Of a stretch of DNA of 64,000 bases, positions 54,801-64,000 are shown in pieces. Made by a program: the position numbers and the translations under genes. The notes below the pieces were generated by a model. It ran no database searches, was not told the DNA's origin, and was given only the letters and a program-made list of their open reading frames with translations. The stretch spans positions 13,286,537 to 13,350,536 of the forward strand of contig OZ038532.1 of assembly GCA_964036665.1 (NCBI GenBank). Direction: 5' to 3'. The first letter of the stretch is position 1. Every line of letters starts with the position of its first letter. The stretch is from Gordius sp. MW1. Its lineage: Eukaryota; Nematomorpha; Gordioida; Gordea; Gordiidae.

Positions 54801-56960
54801 AAATGTTACTTTGAAATCATGATCGCATAGTGCATTTTTGAAAAATTAAACACTCACGTTGCGATACAACAAACTAATCGCAACAATAAAACGTTGTCTT
54901 TTGTCAAAATGAATAGTTCTGGCAGCTTAAAACCTCTTTTCGGAAGTAAATCGAGGATAATAGGATTCTCAAATTGGCTTACTTTTGTATATTTTATCAT
55001 GCTCTTTCACATAGAATTGAAAAAAATAAATATTTTTACCTCAAAATTTTTCACATATTTTTCTTTGAACCGTATTCATCCGATGAAAGTTGTCGTTTTC
55101 AGACGTGGTTTCTATGATCCCAAGTAAAAATTTATCAGAATCAGAGAAATGTTACTTTGAAATCATGATCGCATAGTGCATTTTTGAAAAATTAAACACA
55201 CACGTTGCGATACAACAAACTAATCGCAACAATAAAACGTTGTCTTTTGTCAAAATGAATAGTTCTGGCAGCTTAAAATCTCTTTTCGGAAGTAAATCGA
55301 GGATTATAGTTCTCAAATTGGCTTACTTTTATATATTTTTTCATGCTCTTTCACATAGAATCGAAAAAAATAAATATTTTTACCTCAAAATTTTTCACAT
55401 ATTTTTCTTTCAACCGTATGCATCCGATGAAAGTTGTCGTTTTCAGACGTGGTTTCGATGATAAAAAGTAAAAATTTATCAGAATCAGAAAACTATTACT
55501 TTGAAATCATTATCGCATAGAGCCATTTTCAAAAATTAAGCATCACGTTGCGATACAACAAACTAATCGCAACAATAAAACGTTGTCTTTTGTCAAAATG
55601 ATAGTGCTCGCAGCTTAAAACCTCTTTTCGGAAGTCAATCGAGGATAATAGGATTCTCAAATTGGCTTACTTTTATATATTTTTTCATGCTCTTTCACAT
55701 AGAATTGAAAAAAATAAATATTTTTACCTCAAAATTTTTCACATATTTTTCTTTGAACCGTATTCATCCGATGAAAGTTGTCGTTTTCAGACGTGGTTTC
55801 TATGATCCCAAGTAAAAATTTATCAGAATCAGAGAAATGTTACTTTGAAATCATGATCGCATAGTGCATTTTTGAAAAATTAAACACTCACGTTGCGATA
55901 CAACAAACTAATCGCAACAATAAAACGTTGTCTTTTGTCAAAATGATAGTGCTCGCAGCTTAAAACCTCTTTTCGGAAGTCAATCGAGGATAATAGGATT
56001 CTCAAATTGGCTTACTTTTATATATTTTTTCATGCTCTTTCACATAGAATTTAAAAAAATAAATATTTTTACCTCAAAATTTTTCACATATTTTTCTTTC
56101 AACCGTATGCATCCGATGAAAGTTGTCGTTTTCAGACGTGGTTTCGATGATAAAAAGTAAAAATTTATCAGAATCAGAAAACTATTACTTTAAAATCATG
56201 ATCGCATAGTGCATTTTTGAAAAATTAAGCACTCACGTTGCGATACAACAAACTAATCGCAACAATAAAACGTTGTCTTTTGTCAAAATGATAGTTCTCG
56301 CAGCTAAAAACCTCTTTTCGGAAGTCAATCGAGGATAAAAGAATTCTCAAATTGGCTTAATTTATATATTTTTTCATGCTCTTTCACATAGAATCGAAAA
56401 AAATAAATATTTTTACCTCAAAATTTTTCACATATTTTTCTTTCAACCGTATGCATCCGATGAAAGTTGTCGTTTTCAGACGTGGTTTCGATGATAAAAA
56501 GTAAAAATTTATCAGAATCAGAGAAATGTTACTTTGAAATCATGATCGCATAGTGCATTTTTGAAAAATTAAACACACACGTTGCGATACAACAAACTAA
56601 TCGCAACAATAAAACGTTGTCTTTTGTCAAAATGAATAGTTCTGGCAGCTTAAAATCTCTTTTCGGAAGTAAATCGAGGATAATAGTTCTCAAATTGGCT
56701 TACTTTTATATATTTTTTCATGCTCTTTCACATAGAATCGAAAAAAATAAATATTTTTACCTCAAAATTTTTCACATATTTTTCTTTCAACCGTATGCAT
56801 CCGATGAAAGTTGTCGTTTTCAGACGTGGTTTCGATGATAAAAAGTAAAAATTTATCAGAATCAGAGAAATGTTACTTTGAAATCATGATCGCATAGTGC
56901 ATTTTTGAAAAATTAAACACTCACGTTGCGATACAACAAACTAATCGCAACAATAAAACG
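51805..56960. repeat. Diverged monomer zone, no long HOR seen
   Basis: Monomer starts: 51805, 52144, 52488, 52833, 53177, 53520, 53865, 54204, 54549, 54894, 55240, 55583, 55928, 56273, 56617. Private changes are denser than to the left: 'gatctcaag' with 'gaatctgaaaac' (52369, 53056), a 4-bp loss at 'ttttttcgctc' (53276), a 6-bp loss at 'ccgtatgatg' (54041), 'ggattatagttc' (55301), 'cacacacg' (55197, 56573). The 'gagccatttt' tail is frequent. Shared pairs such as 55240 and 56617 show short-range copying, but I see no order repeated over more than a few monomers. Confidence 0.8.
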
Positions 56961-58340
56961 TTGTCGTTTGTCAAAATGAATAGTTCTGGAAGCTTAAAAC
57001 CTCTTTTCGGAAGTAAATCGAGGATAAAAGAATTCTCAAATTGGCTTAATTTATATATTTTTTCATGCTCTTTCACATAGAATCGAAAAAAATAAATATT
57101 TTTACCTCAAAATTTTTCACATATTTTTCTTTCAACCGTATGCATCCGATGAAAGTTGTCGTTTTCAGACGTGGTTTCGATGATAAAAAGTAAAAATTTA
57201 TCAGAATCAGAAAACTATTACTTTAAAATCATGATCGCATAGTGCATTTTTGAAAAATTAAGCACTCACGTTGCGATACAACAAACTAATCGCAACAATA
57301 AAACGTTGTCTTTTGTCAAAATGATAGTTCTCGCAGCTAAAAACCTCTTTTCGGAAGTCAATCGAGGATAATAGGATTCTCAAATTGGCTTACTTTTATA
57401 TATTTTTTCATGCTCTTTCACATAGAATTTAAAAAAATAAATATTTTTACCTCAAAATTTTTCACATATTTTTCTTTGAACCGTATTCATCCGATGAAAG
57501 TTGTCGTTTTCAGACGTGATTTTTATGATCCCAAGTAAAAATTTATCAGAATCAGAGAAATGTTACTTTGAAATCATGATCGCATAGTGCATTTTTGAAA
57601 AATTAAACACTCACGTTGCGATACAACAAACTAATCGCAACAATAAAACGTTGTCGTTTGTCAAAATGAATAGTTCTGGAAGCTTAAAACCTCTTTTCGG
57701 AAGTAAATCGAGGATAAAAGAATTCTCAAATTGGCTTAATTTATATATTTTTTCATGCTCTTTCACATAGAATCGAAAAAAATAAATATTTTTACCTCAA
57801 AATTTTTCACATATTTTTCTTTCAACCGTATGCATCCGATGAAAGTTGTCGTTTTCAGACGTGGTTTCGATGATAAAAAGTAAAAATTTATCAGAATCAG
57901 AAAACTATTACTTTAAAATCATGATCGCATAGTGCATTTTTGAAAAATTAAGCACTCACGTTGCGATACAACAAACTAATCGCAACAATAAAACGTTGTC
58001 TTTTGTCAAAGTGATAGTTCTCGCAGCTAAAAACCTCTTTTCGGAAGTCAATCGAGGATAATAGGATTCTCAAATTGGCTTACTTTTATATATTTTTTCA
58101 TGCTCTTTCACATAGAATTTAAAAAAATAAATATTTTTACCTCAAAATTTTTCACATATTTTTCTTTGAACCGTATTCATCCGATGAAAGTTGTCGTTTT
58201 CAGACGTGGTTTCTATGATCCCAAGTAAAAATTTATCAGAATCAGAGAAATGTTACTTTGAAATCATGATCGCATAGTGCATTTTTGAAAAATTAAACAC
58301 TCACGTTGCGATACAACAAACTAATCGCAACAATAAAACG
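56961..58340. repeat. Dimer HOR, two copies (2 x 690 bp)
   Basis: Monomer starts: 56961, 57306, 57651, 57996. The pair 56961+57306 recurs as 57651+57996. The first member has 'gtcgtttgtc', 'ctggaagc', 'gataaaagaattc' and 'ggcttaattta'. The second has 'gctaaaaacc' and 'gaatttaaa'. Differences are few ('caaagtgatag' at 58007, 'gtgattttta' at 57515). The 'gataaaagaattc' middle also occurs at 56273, so the dimer is built from neighbouring monomers. Confidence 0.85.
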
Positions 58341-58438
58341 TTGTCTTTTGTCAAAATGAATAGTTCTGGCAGCTTAAAACCTCTTTTCGGAAGTAAATCG
58401 AGGATAATAGGATTTTCAAATTGGCTTACTTTTATATA

Positions 58439-58513
58439 TTTTTTCATGCTCTTTCACATAGAATTGAAAAAAATAAATATTTTTACCTCAAAATTTTTCA
58501 CATATTTTTCTTT
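58439..58513. other. A/T-tract-rich segment, possible intrinsic bend
   Basis: Runs of T6 (58439-58444), A7 (58467-58473), T5 (58480-58484), A4T5 (58490-58498) and T5 (58505-58509) lie in the middle of the monomer. The last four are centred about 12 bp apart, close to but not exactly one helical turn. Spaced A-tracts bend DNA, and curvature is common in satellites; bending here is inference. ATTTTT followed by A or C occurs three times within 32 bp (58479, 58493, 58504), hinting at an old internal short repeat. Confidence 0.5.
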
Positions 58514-58626
58514 GAACCGTATTCATCCGATGAAAGTTGTCGTTTTCAGACGTGGTTTCTATGATCCCAAGTAAAAATTTATCAGAATCAGAGAAATGTT
58601 ACTTTGAAATCATGATCGCATAGTGC

Positions 58627-58639
58627 ATTTTTGAAAAAT
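58627..58639. other. ATTTTT-G-AAAAAT palindrome, most monomers
   Basis: ATTTTT and AAAAAT flank a single G, 12 bp upstream of the GTTGCGAT dyad. It is kept in most monomers across the array. In the 'gagccattttcaaaaatt' variant tail it is replaced by TTTT-C-AAAA, which is again a short palindrome. Confidence 0.65.
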
Positions 58640-58650
58640 TAAACACTCAC

Positions 58651-58677
58651 GTTGCGATACAACAAACTAATCGCAAC
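58651..58677. other. Perfect 8-bp dyad, 11-nt gap, one per monomer
   Basis: GTTGCGAT (58651-58658) and its exact reverse complement ATCGCAAC (58670-58677) flank 'acaacaaacta'. The element occurs in nearly every monomer of the array, about 20 bp before the phase marker. Such a dyad could bind a dimeric protein or form a hairpin in a transcript or single-stranded DNA; function is unproven. Broken arms are rare: 'taagcgcaac' (30416), 'aatgacaac' (44208), 'aatggcaac' (50760), 'gttgcaata' (51427), 'cacttgcg' (63471). Confidence 0.8.
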
Positions 58678-60412
58678 AATAAAACGTTGTCGTTTGTCAA
58701 AATGAATAGTTCTAGCAGCTTAAAACCTCTTTTCGGAAGTAAATCGAGGATAATAGAATTCTCAAATAGGCTTACTTTTATATATTTTTTCATGCTGTTT
58801 CACATAGAATCGAAAAAAATAAATATTTTTACCTCAAAATTTTTCACATATTTTTCTTTCAACCGTATTCATCCGATGAAAGTTGTCGTTTTCAGACGTG
58901 GTTTCTATGATCCCAAGTAAAAATTTATCAGAATCAGAGAAATGTTACTTTGAAATCATGATCGCATAGTGCATTTTTGAAAAATTAAACACTCACGTTG
59001 CGATACAACAAACTAATCGCAACAATAAAACGTTGTCTTTTGTCAAAATGAATAGTTCTGGCAGCTTAAAACCTCTTTTCGGAAGTAAATCGAGGATAAT
59101 AGGATTCTCAAATTGGCTTACTTTTATATATTTTTTCATGCTCTTTCACATAGAATTTAAAAAAATAAATATTTTTACCTCAAAATTTTTCACATATTTT
59201 TCTTTGAACCGTATTCATCCAATGAAAGTTGTCGTTTTCAGACGTGGTTTCTATAATCCCAAGTTAAAATTTATCAGAATAAAAGAAATGTTACTTTGAA
59301 ATCATGATCGCATAGTGCATTTTTGAAAAATTAAACACTCACGTTGCGATACAACAAACTAATCGCAACAATAAAACGTTGTCTTTTGTCAAAATGAATA
59401 GTTCTGGCAGCTTAAAACCTCTTTTCGGAAGTAAATCGAGGATAATAGGATTCTCAAATAGGCTTACTTTTATATATTTTTTCATGCTCTTTCACATAGA
59501 ACCGAAAAAAATAAATATTTTTGCCTCAAAATTTTTCACATATTTTTCTTTCAACCGTATTCATCCGATGAAAGTTGTCGTTTTCAGACGTGGTTTCTAT
59601 GATCCCAAGTAAAAATTTATCAGAATCAGAGAAATGTTACTTTGAAATCATGATCGCATAGTGCATTTTTGAAAAATTAAACACTCACGTTGCGATACAA
59701 CAAACTAATCGCAACAATAAAACGTTGTCTTTTGTCAAAATGAATAGTTCTGGCAGCTTAAAACCTCTTTTCGGAAGTAAATCGAGGATAATAGGATTCT
59801 CAAATTGGCTTACTTTTGTATATTTTATCATGCTCTTTCACATAGAATTGAAAAAAATAAATATTTTTACCTCAAAATTTTTCACATATTTTTCTTTGAA
59901 CCGTATTCATCCGATGAAAGTTGTCGTTTTCAGACGTGGTTTCTATGATCCCAAGTAAAAATTTATCAGAATCAGAGAAATGTTACTTTGAAATCATGAT
60001 CGCATAGTGCATTTTTGAAAAATTAAACACTCACGTTGCGATACAACAAACTAATCGCAACAATAAAACGTTGTCTTTTGTCAAAATGAATAGTTCTGGC
60101 AGCTTAAAACCTCTTTTCGGAAGTAAATCGAGGATAATAGGATTCTCAAATAGGCTTACTTTTATATATTTTTTTATGCTCTTTCACATAGAATCGAAAA
60201 AAATAAATATTTTTACCTCAAAATTTTTCACATATTTTTCTTTCAACCGTATGCATCCGATGAAAGTTGTCGTTTTCAGACGTGGTTTCGATGATAAAAA
60301 GTAAAAATTTATCAGAATCAGAAAACTATTACTTTAAAATCATGATCGGTGCATTTTTGAAAAATTCAGCACTCACGTTGCGATACAACAAACTAATCGC
60401 AACAATAAAACG

Positions 60413-63400
60413 TTGTCTTTTGTCAAAATGAATAGTTCTGGCAGCTTAAAACCTCTTTTCGGAAGTAAATCGAGGATAATAGGATTCTCAAATTGGCTTA
60501 CTTTTATATATTTTTTCATGCTCTTTCACATAGAATCGAAAAAAATAAATATTTTTACCTCAAAATTTTTCACATATTTTTCTTTGAACCGTATTCATCC
60601 GATGAAAGTTGTCGTTTTCAGACGTGGTTTCTATGATCCCAAGTTAAAATTTATCAGAATAAAAGAAATGTTACTTTGAAATCATGATCGCATAGAGCCA
60701 TTTTCAAAAATTAAGTATCACGTTGCGATACAACAAACTAATCGCATCAATAAAACGTTGTCTTTCGTCAAAATGATAGTTCTCGCAGCTTACAACATCT
60801 TTTCGGAAGTCAATCGAGGATAATAGGATTCTCAAATTGGCTTACTTTTATATATTTTTTCATGCTCTTTCACATAGAATCGAAAAAAATAAATATTTTT
60901 ACCTCAAAATTTTTCACATATTTTTCTTTGAACCGTATTCATCCGATGAAAGTTGTCGTTTTCATACGTGGTTTCTATGATCCCAAGTAAAAATTTATCA
61001 GAATCAGAGAAATGTTACTTTGAAATCATGATCGCATAGTGCATTTTTGAAAAATTAAGCACTCACGTTGCGATACAACAAACTAATCGCAACAATAAAA
61101 CGTTGTCTTTTGTCAAAATGATAGTTCTCGCAGCTTAAAACCTCTTTTCGGAAGTAAATCGAGGATAATAGGATTTTCAAATTGGCTTACTTTTATATAT
61201 TTTTTCATGCTCTTTCACATAGAATTGAAAAAAATAAATATTTTTACCTCAAAATTTTTCACATATTTTTCTTTGAACCGTATTCATCCGATGAAAGTTG
61301 TCGTTTTCAGACGTGGTTTCTATGATCCCAAGTAAAAATTTATCAGAATCAGAGAAATGTTACTTTGAAATCATGATCGCATAGAGCCATTTTCAAAAAT
61401 TAAGCATCACGTTGCGATACAACAAACTAATCGCAACAATAAAACGTTGTCTTTTGTCAAAATGATAGTTCTCGCAGCTTAAAACCTCTTTTCGGAAGTC
61501 AATCGAGGATAATAGGATTCTCAAATTGGCTTACTTTTATATATTTTTTTATGCTCTTTCACATAGAATCGAAAAAAATAAGTATTTTTACATCAAAATT
61601 TTCACATATTTTTTTTTCAACCGTATGCATCCGATGAAAGTTGTCGTTTTCAGACGTGATTTCTATGATCCCAAGTAAAAATTTATCAGAATCAGAAAAC
61701 TATTACTTTAAAATCATGATCGCATAGTGCATTTTTGAAAAATTCAGCACTCACGTTGCGATACAACAAACTAATCGCAACAATAAAACGTTGTCTTTTG
61801 TCAAAATGAATAGTTCTGGCAGCTTAAAACCTCTTTTCGGAAGTAAATCGAGGATAATAGGATTCTCAAATTGGCTTACTTTTATATATTTTTTCATGCT
61901 CTTTCACATAGAATCGAAAAAAATAAATATTTTTACCTCAAAATTTTTCACATATTTTTCTTTCAACCGTATGCATCCGATGAAAGTTGTCGTTTTCAGA
62001 CGTGGTTTCGATGATAAAAAGTAAAAATTTATCAGAATCAGAAAACTATTACTTTAAAATCATGATCGGTGCATTTTTGAAAAATTAAGCACTCACGTTG
62101 CGATACAACAAACTAATCGCAACAATAAAACGTTGTCTTTTGTCAAAATGAATAGTTCTGGCAGCTTAAAACCTCTTTTCAGAAGTAAATCGAGGATAAT
62201 AGGATTTTCAAATTGGCTTACTTTTATATATTTTTTCATGCTCTTTCACATAGAATCGAAAAATATAAATATCCTTACCTCAAAATTTTTCACATATTTT
62301 TCTTTCAACCGTATGCATCCGATGAAAGTTGTCGTTTTCAGACGTGGTTTCTATGATCCCAAGTAAAAATTTATCAGAATCAGAAAACTATTACTTTAAA
62401 ATCATGATCGGTGCATTTTTGAAAAATTAAGCATTCACGTTGCGATACAACAAACTAATCGCAACAATAAAACGTTGTCTTTTGTCAAAATGATAGTTCT
62501 CGCAGCTTAAAACCTCTATTCGGAAGTCAATCGAGGATAATAGGATTCTCAAATTGGCTTACTTTTATATATTTTTTCATGCTCTTTCACATAGAATCGA
62601 AAAAAATAAATATTTTTACCTCAAAATTTTTCACATATTTTTCTTTGAACCGTATTCATCCGATGAAAGTTGTCGTTTTCAGACGTGGTTTCTATGATCC
62701 CAAGTAAAAATTTATCAGAATCAGAGAAGTGTTACTTTGAAATCATGATCGCATAGTGCATTTTTGAAAAATTAAGCACTCACGTTGCGATACAACAAAC
62801 TAATCGCAACAATAAAACGTTGTCTTTTGTCAAAATGATAGTTCTCGCAGCTTAAAACCTCTATTCGGAAGTCAATCGAGGATAATAGGATTCTCAAATT
62901 GGCTTACTTTTATATATTTTTTCATGCTCTTTCACATAGAATCGAAAAAAATAAATATTTTTACCTCAAAATTTTTCACATATTTTTCTTTCAACCGTAT
63001 GCATCCGATGAAAGTTGTCGTTTTCAGACGTGGTTTCTATGATCCCAAGTAAAAATTTATCAGAATCAGAGAAGTGTTACTTTGAAATCATGATCGCATA
63101 GAGCCATTTTCAAAAATTAAGCACTCACGTTGCGATACAACAAACTAATCGCAACAATAAAACGTTGTCTTTTGTCAAAATGATAGTTCTCGCAGCTTAA
63201 AACCTCTTTTCGGAAGTCAATCGAAGATAATAGGATTCTCAAATTGGCTTACTTTTATATATTTTTTCATGCTCTTTCACATAGAATCGAAAAAAATAAA
63301 TATTTTTACCTCAAAATTTTTCACATATTTTTCTTTGAACCGTATTCATCCGATGAAAGTTGTCGTTTTCAGACGTGGTTTCTATGATCCCAAGTAAAAA

Positions 63401-63852
63401 TTTATCAGAATCAGAGAAATGTTACTTTGAAATCATGATCGCATAGTGCATTTTTGAAAAATTAAGCACTCACTTGCGATACAACAAACTAATCGCAACA
63501 ATAAAACGTTGTCTTTTGTCAAAATGATAGTTCTCGCAGCTTAAAACCTCTTTTCGGAAGTTTATTGAGGATAATAGGATTCTCAAATTGGCTTACTTTT
63601 ATATATTTTTTCATGCTCTTTCACATAGAATCGAAAAAAATAAATATTTTTACCTCAAAATTTTTCACATATTTTTCTTTCAACCGTATGCATCCGATGA
63701 GAGTTGTCGTTTTCAGACGTGGTTAGGATGATAAAAAGTAAAAAATTATCAGAATCAGAAAACTATTACTTTGAAATCATGATCGCATAAAGCCATTTTC
63801 AAAAATTAAGCATCACGTTGCGATACAACAAACTAATCGCAACAATAAAACG
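60413..63852. repeat. Diverged monomer zone near right edge
   Basis: Monomer starts: 60413, 60758, 61103, 61447, 61791, 62133, 62475, 62820, 63165, 63509. Local variants include a 4-bp loss giving 'gatcggtgc' (60346 in the block before, then 62066 and 62405), 'cctctattcgg' (62513, 62858, also 63892), 'gagaagtg' (62725, 63069), 'cgaagataat' (63222), 'tttattgagg' (63560) and a broken dyad 'cacttgcgat' (63471). The array shows no approach to unique sequence. Confidence 0.8.
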
Positions 63853-64000
63853 TTGTCTTTTGTCAAAATGATAGTTCTCGCAGCTTAAAACCTCTATTCG
63901 GAAGTCAATCGAGGATAATAGGATTCTCAAATTGGCTTACTTTTATATATTTTTTCATGCTCTTTCACATAGAATCGAAAAAAATAAATATTTTTACCTC
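63853..64000. repeat. Partial monomer at right edge
   Basis: This is the first 148 bp of a 'gatagttctcgc' class monomer with 'cctctattcgg' and 'gaatcg'. The window ends inside the A/T-rich segment, so the array continues to the right. Confidence 0.9.

Larger units (their letters stand above)
58341..58686 (+). repeat. Representative full-length monomer (346 bp)
   Basis: Close to the consensus of the full-length class and useful as a reference unit. In order it holds: the phase marker and 'aatgaatagttctggcagc' segment (1-37); a GC-richer stretch with 'ttttcggaag' and 'atcgaggat' (44-66); an A/T-tract region with T6, A7, T5, A4T5 and T5 runs (about 90-170); 'gaaccgtattcatccgatg' (174-192); 'gttgtcgttttcagacgtgg' (196-215); a variable tail 'ctatgatcccaag' (219-231) plus 'gagaaatgttactttgaaa' (251-269); and the ATTTTT-G-AAAAAT palindrome and GTTGCGAT dyad (287-337). 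By hand count it has 55 C, 48 G and 11 CpG. Choice of first base is arbitrary. Confidence 0.9.
58341..60412. repeat. Alternating two-class monomers (~692-bp dimer period)
   Basis: Monomer starts: 58341, 58687, 59033, 59379, 59725, 60071; the first five are exactly 346 bp. Two bodies alternate. One has 'gaattg' or 'gaattt' with 'ctttgaacc' (58341, 59033, 59725). The other has 'gaatcg' or 'gaaccg' with 'ctttcaacc' and 'caaatagg' (58687, 59379, 60071). The pattern suggests an underlying dimer. Confidence 0.8.
1..64000. repeat. Satellite DNA array, ~344-bp monomer, 185 complete copies
   Basis: One tandem repeat fills the window. Phased on 'ttgtcttttgtc', monomer starts run from 157 to 63853 and give 185 complete head-to-tail units of 339-347 bp (mean 344.3). 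Length classes have simple causes. 346 bp is the full form. Monomers with 'aatgatag' instead of 'aatgaatag' lose 1 bp. Those with 'cttaccg' instead of 'ctttgaaccg' or 'ctttcaaccg' lose 3 bp. Those with 'gatcaaac' instead of 'gatacaacaaac' lose 4 bp. No monomer is inverted and none is interrupted by foreign DNA. G+C is about 30%. Long uniform arrays with higher-order structure are typical of eukaryotic centromeric or pericentromeric heterochromatin; that location is inference. The family and host are not recognised. Confidence 0.98.

Noticed and set aside
58384..58403. CENP-B box-like sequence near 'ttttcggaagtaaatcgagg'
   Set aside because: It contains TTCG and, downstream, an A and CGAG, but the spacing differs by 2 bp from the TTCG-N4-A-N2-CGGG pattern and the last element is imperfect. 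It should not be called a CENP-B box.
58341..58574. Recurrent 77-codon forward open frame (MSFVKMNSSG...), present in about half the monomers
   Set aside because: It starts at TTG, not ATG. It is broken by the 1-bp loss in all 'gatagttctcgc' monomers. It recurs only because the monomer recurs, shows no signal of a known domain, and its differences between copies often change the amino acid. A transcript or ribosome profiling signal would be needed to revive it.
58676..58684. AATAAA polyadenylation-like signal and TATA-like 'tatatatt' in each monomer
   Set aside because: Both are expected by chance in 70% A+T DNA and no gene lies near them. They could matter only if the satellite is transcribed.
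58341..58686. Internal two-fold repeat of the monomer (two ~173-bp halves)
   Set aside because: Only 'ttgtc' followed by 'ttttgtc' or 'gttttcag' recurs, at offset 196 rather than 173, and the rest does not align by eye. A self-alignment would be needed to show an ancient half-unit.
58341..58686. Plasmid or bacterial replication iterons, or a mitochondrial control region
   Set aside because: Unit size, copy number, HOR structure and lack of any gene in 64 kb do not fit either.
1..64000. CRISPR array
   Set aside because: Repeats are about 344 bp, directly abutting, with no unique spacers, so the regular spacing is that of a satellite.
1..64000. Transposable element, rRNA, tRNA or LTR fragments
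   Set aside because: Monomer lengths never exceed 347 bp, so there is no room for inserted elements, and I saw no terminal repeats, reverse transcriptase frames or RNA gene motifs.

Overview
The whole 64 kb window is one uninterrupted array of AT-rich satellite DNA. I found no protein gene, RNA gene, transposon or unique flanking sequence. The unit is about 344 bp. Using the recurring 'ttgtcttttgtc' as a phase marker, I counted 185 complete head-to-tail monomers from 157 to 63852 (mean 344.3 bp, range 339-347), with a partial monomer at each end. All monomers are in the same orientation, and no insertion longer than a few bases breaks the register. A typical monomer (58341-58686, 346 bp) is about 30% G+C by hand count.

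This is the architecture of eukaryotic centromeric or pericentromeric heterochromatin. I do not recognise the family and cannot assign a species. The monomer has about 11 CpG where about 7.6 are expected, so the CpG depletion of a heavily methylated germline is absent. That is only a weak hint at lineage.

Monomers vary at about eight short diagnostic segments, and variant order repeats as higher-order repeats (HORs). From left to right: (1) 157-4280, a 12-monomer derivative of the next unit; (2) 4281-11860, a 22-monomer HOR; (3) 11861-19438, its near-identical copy with three extra monomers; (4) 19439-23562, a mosaic; (5) 23563-26309 and 26310-29056, an 8-monomer HOR in two apparently identical copies; (6) 29057-51804, a family of roughly 9-monomer HORs with 7-, 3-, 10- and 12-monomer derivatives made by unequal exchange; (7) 51805-64000, a more diverged zone with only short-range (dimer) order.

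Each monomer carries a perfect 8-bp dyad (GTTGCGAT, 11-nt gap, ATCGCAAC), a short palindrome centred on G (ATTTTT-G-AAAAAT), and an A/T-tract-rich segment that may bend. These are the best candidates for protein-binding or structural elements. The many 60-126 codon open frames repeat only because the monomer repeats. Most begin at TTG, half the monomers break the frame, and I do not annotate them as genes.
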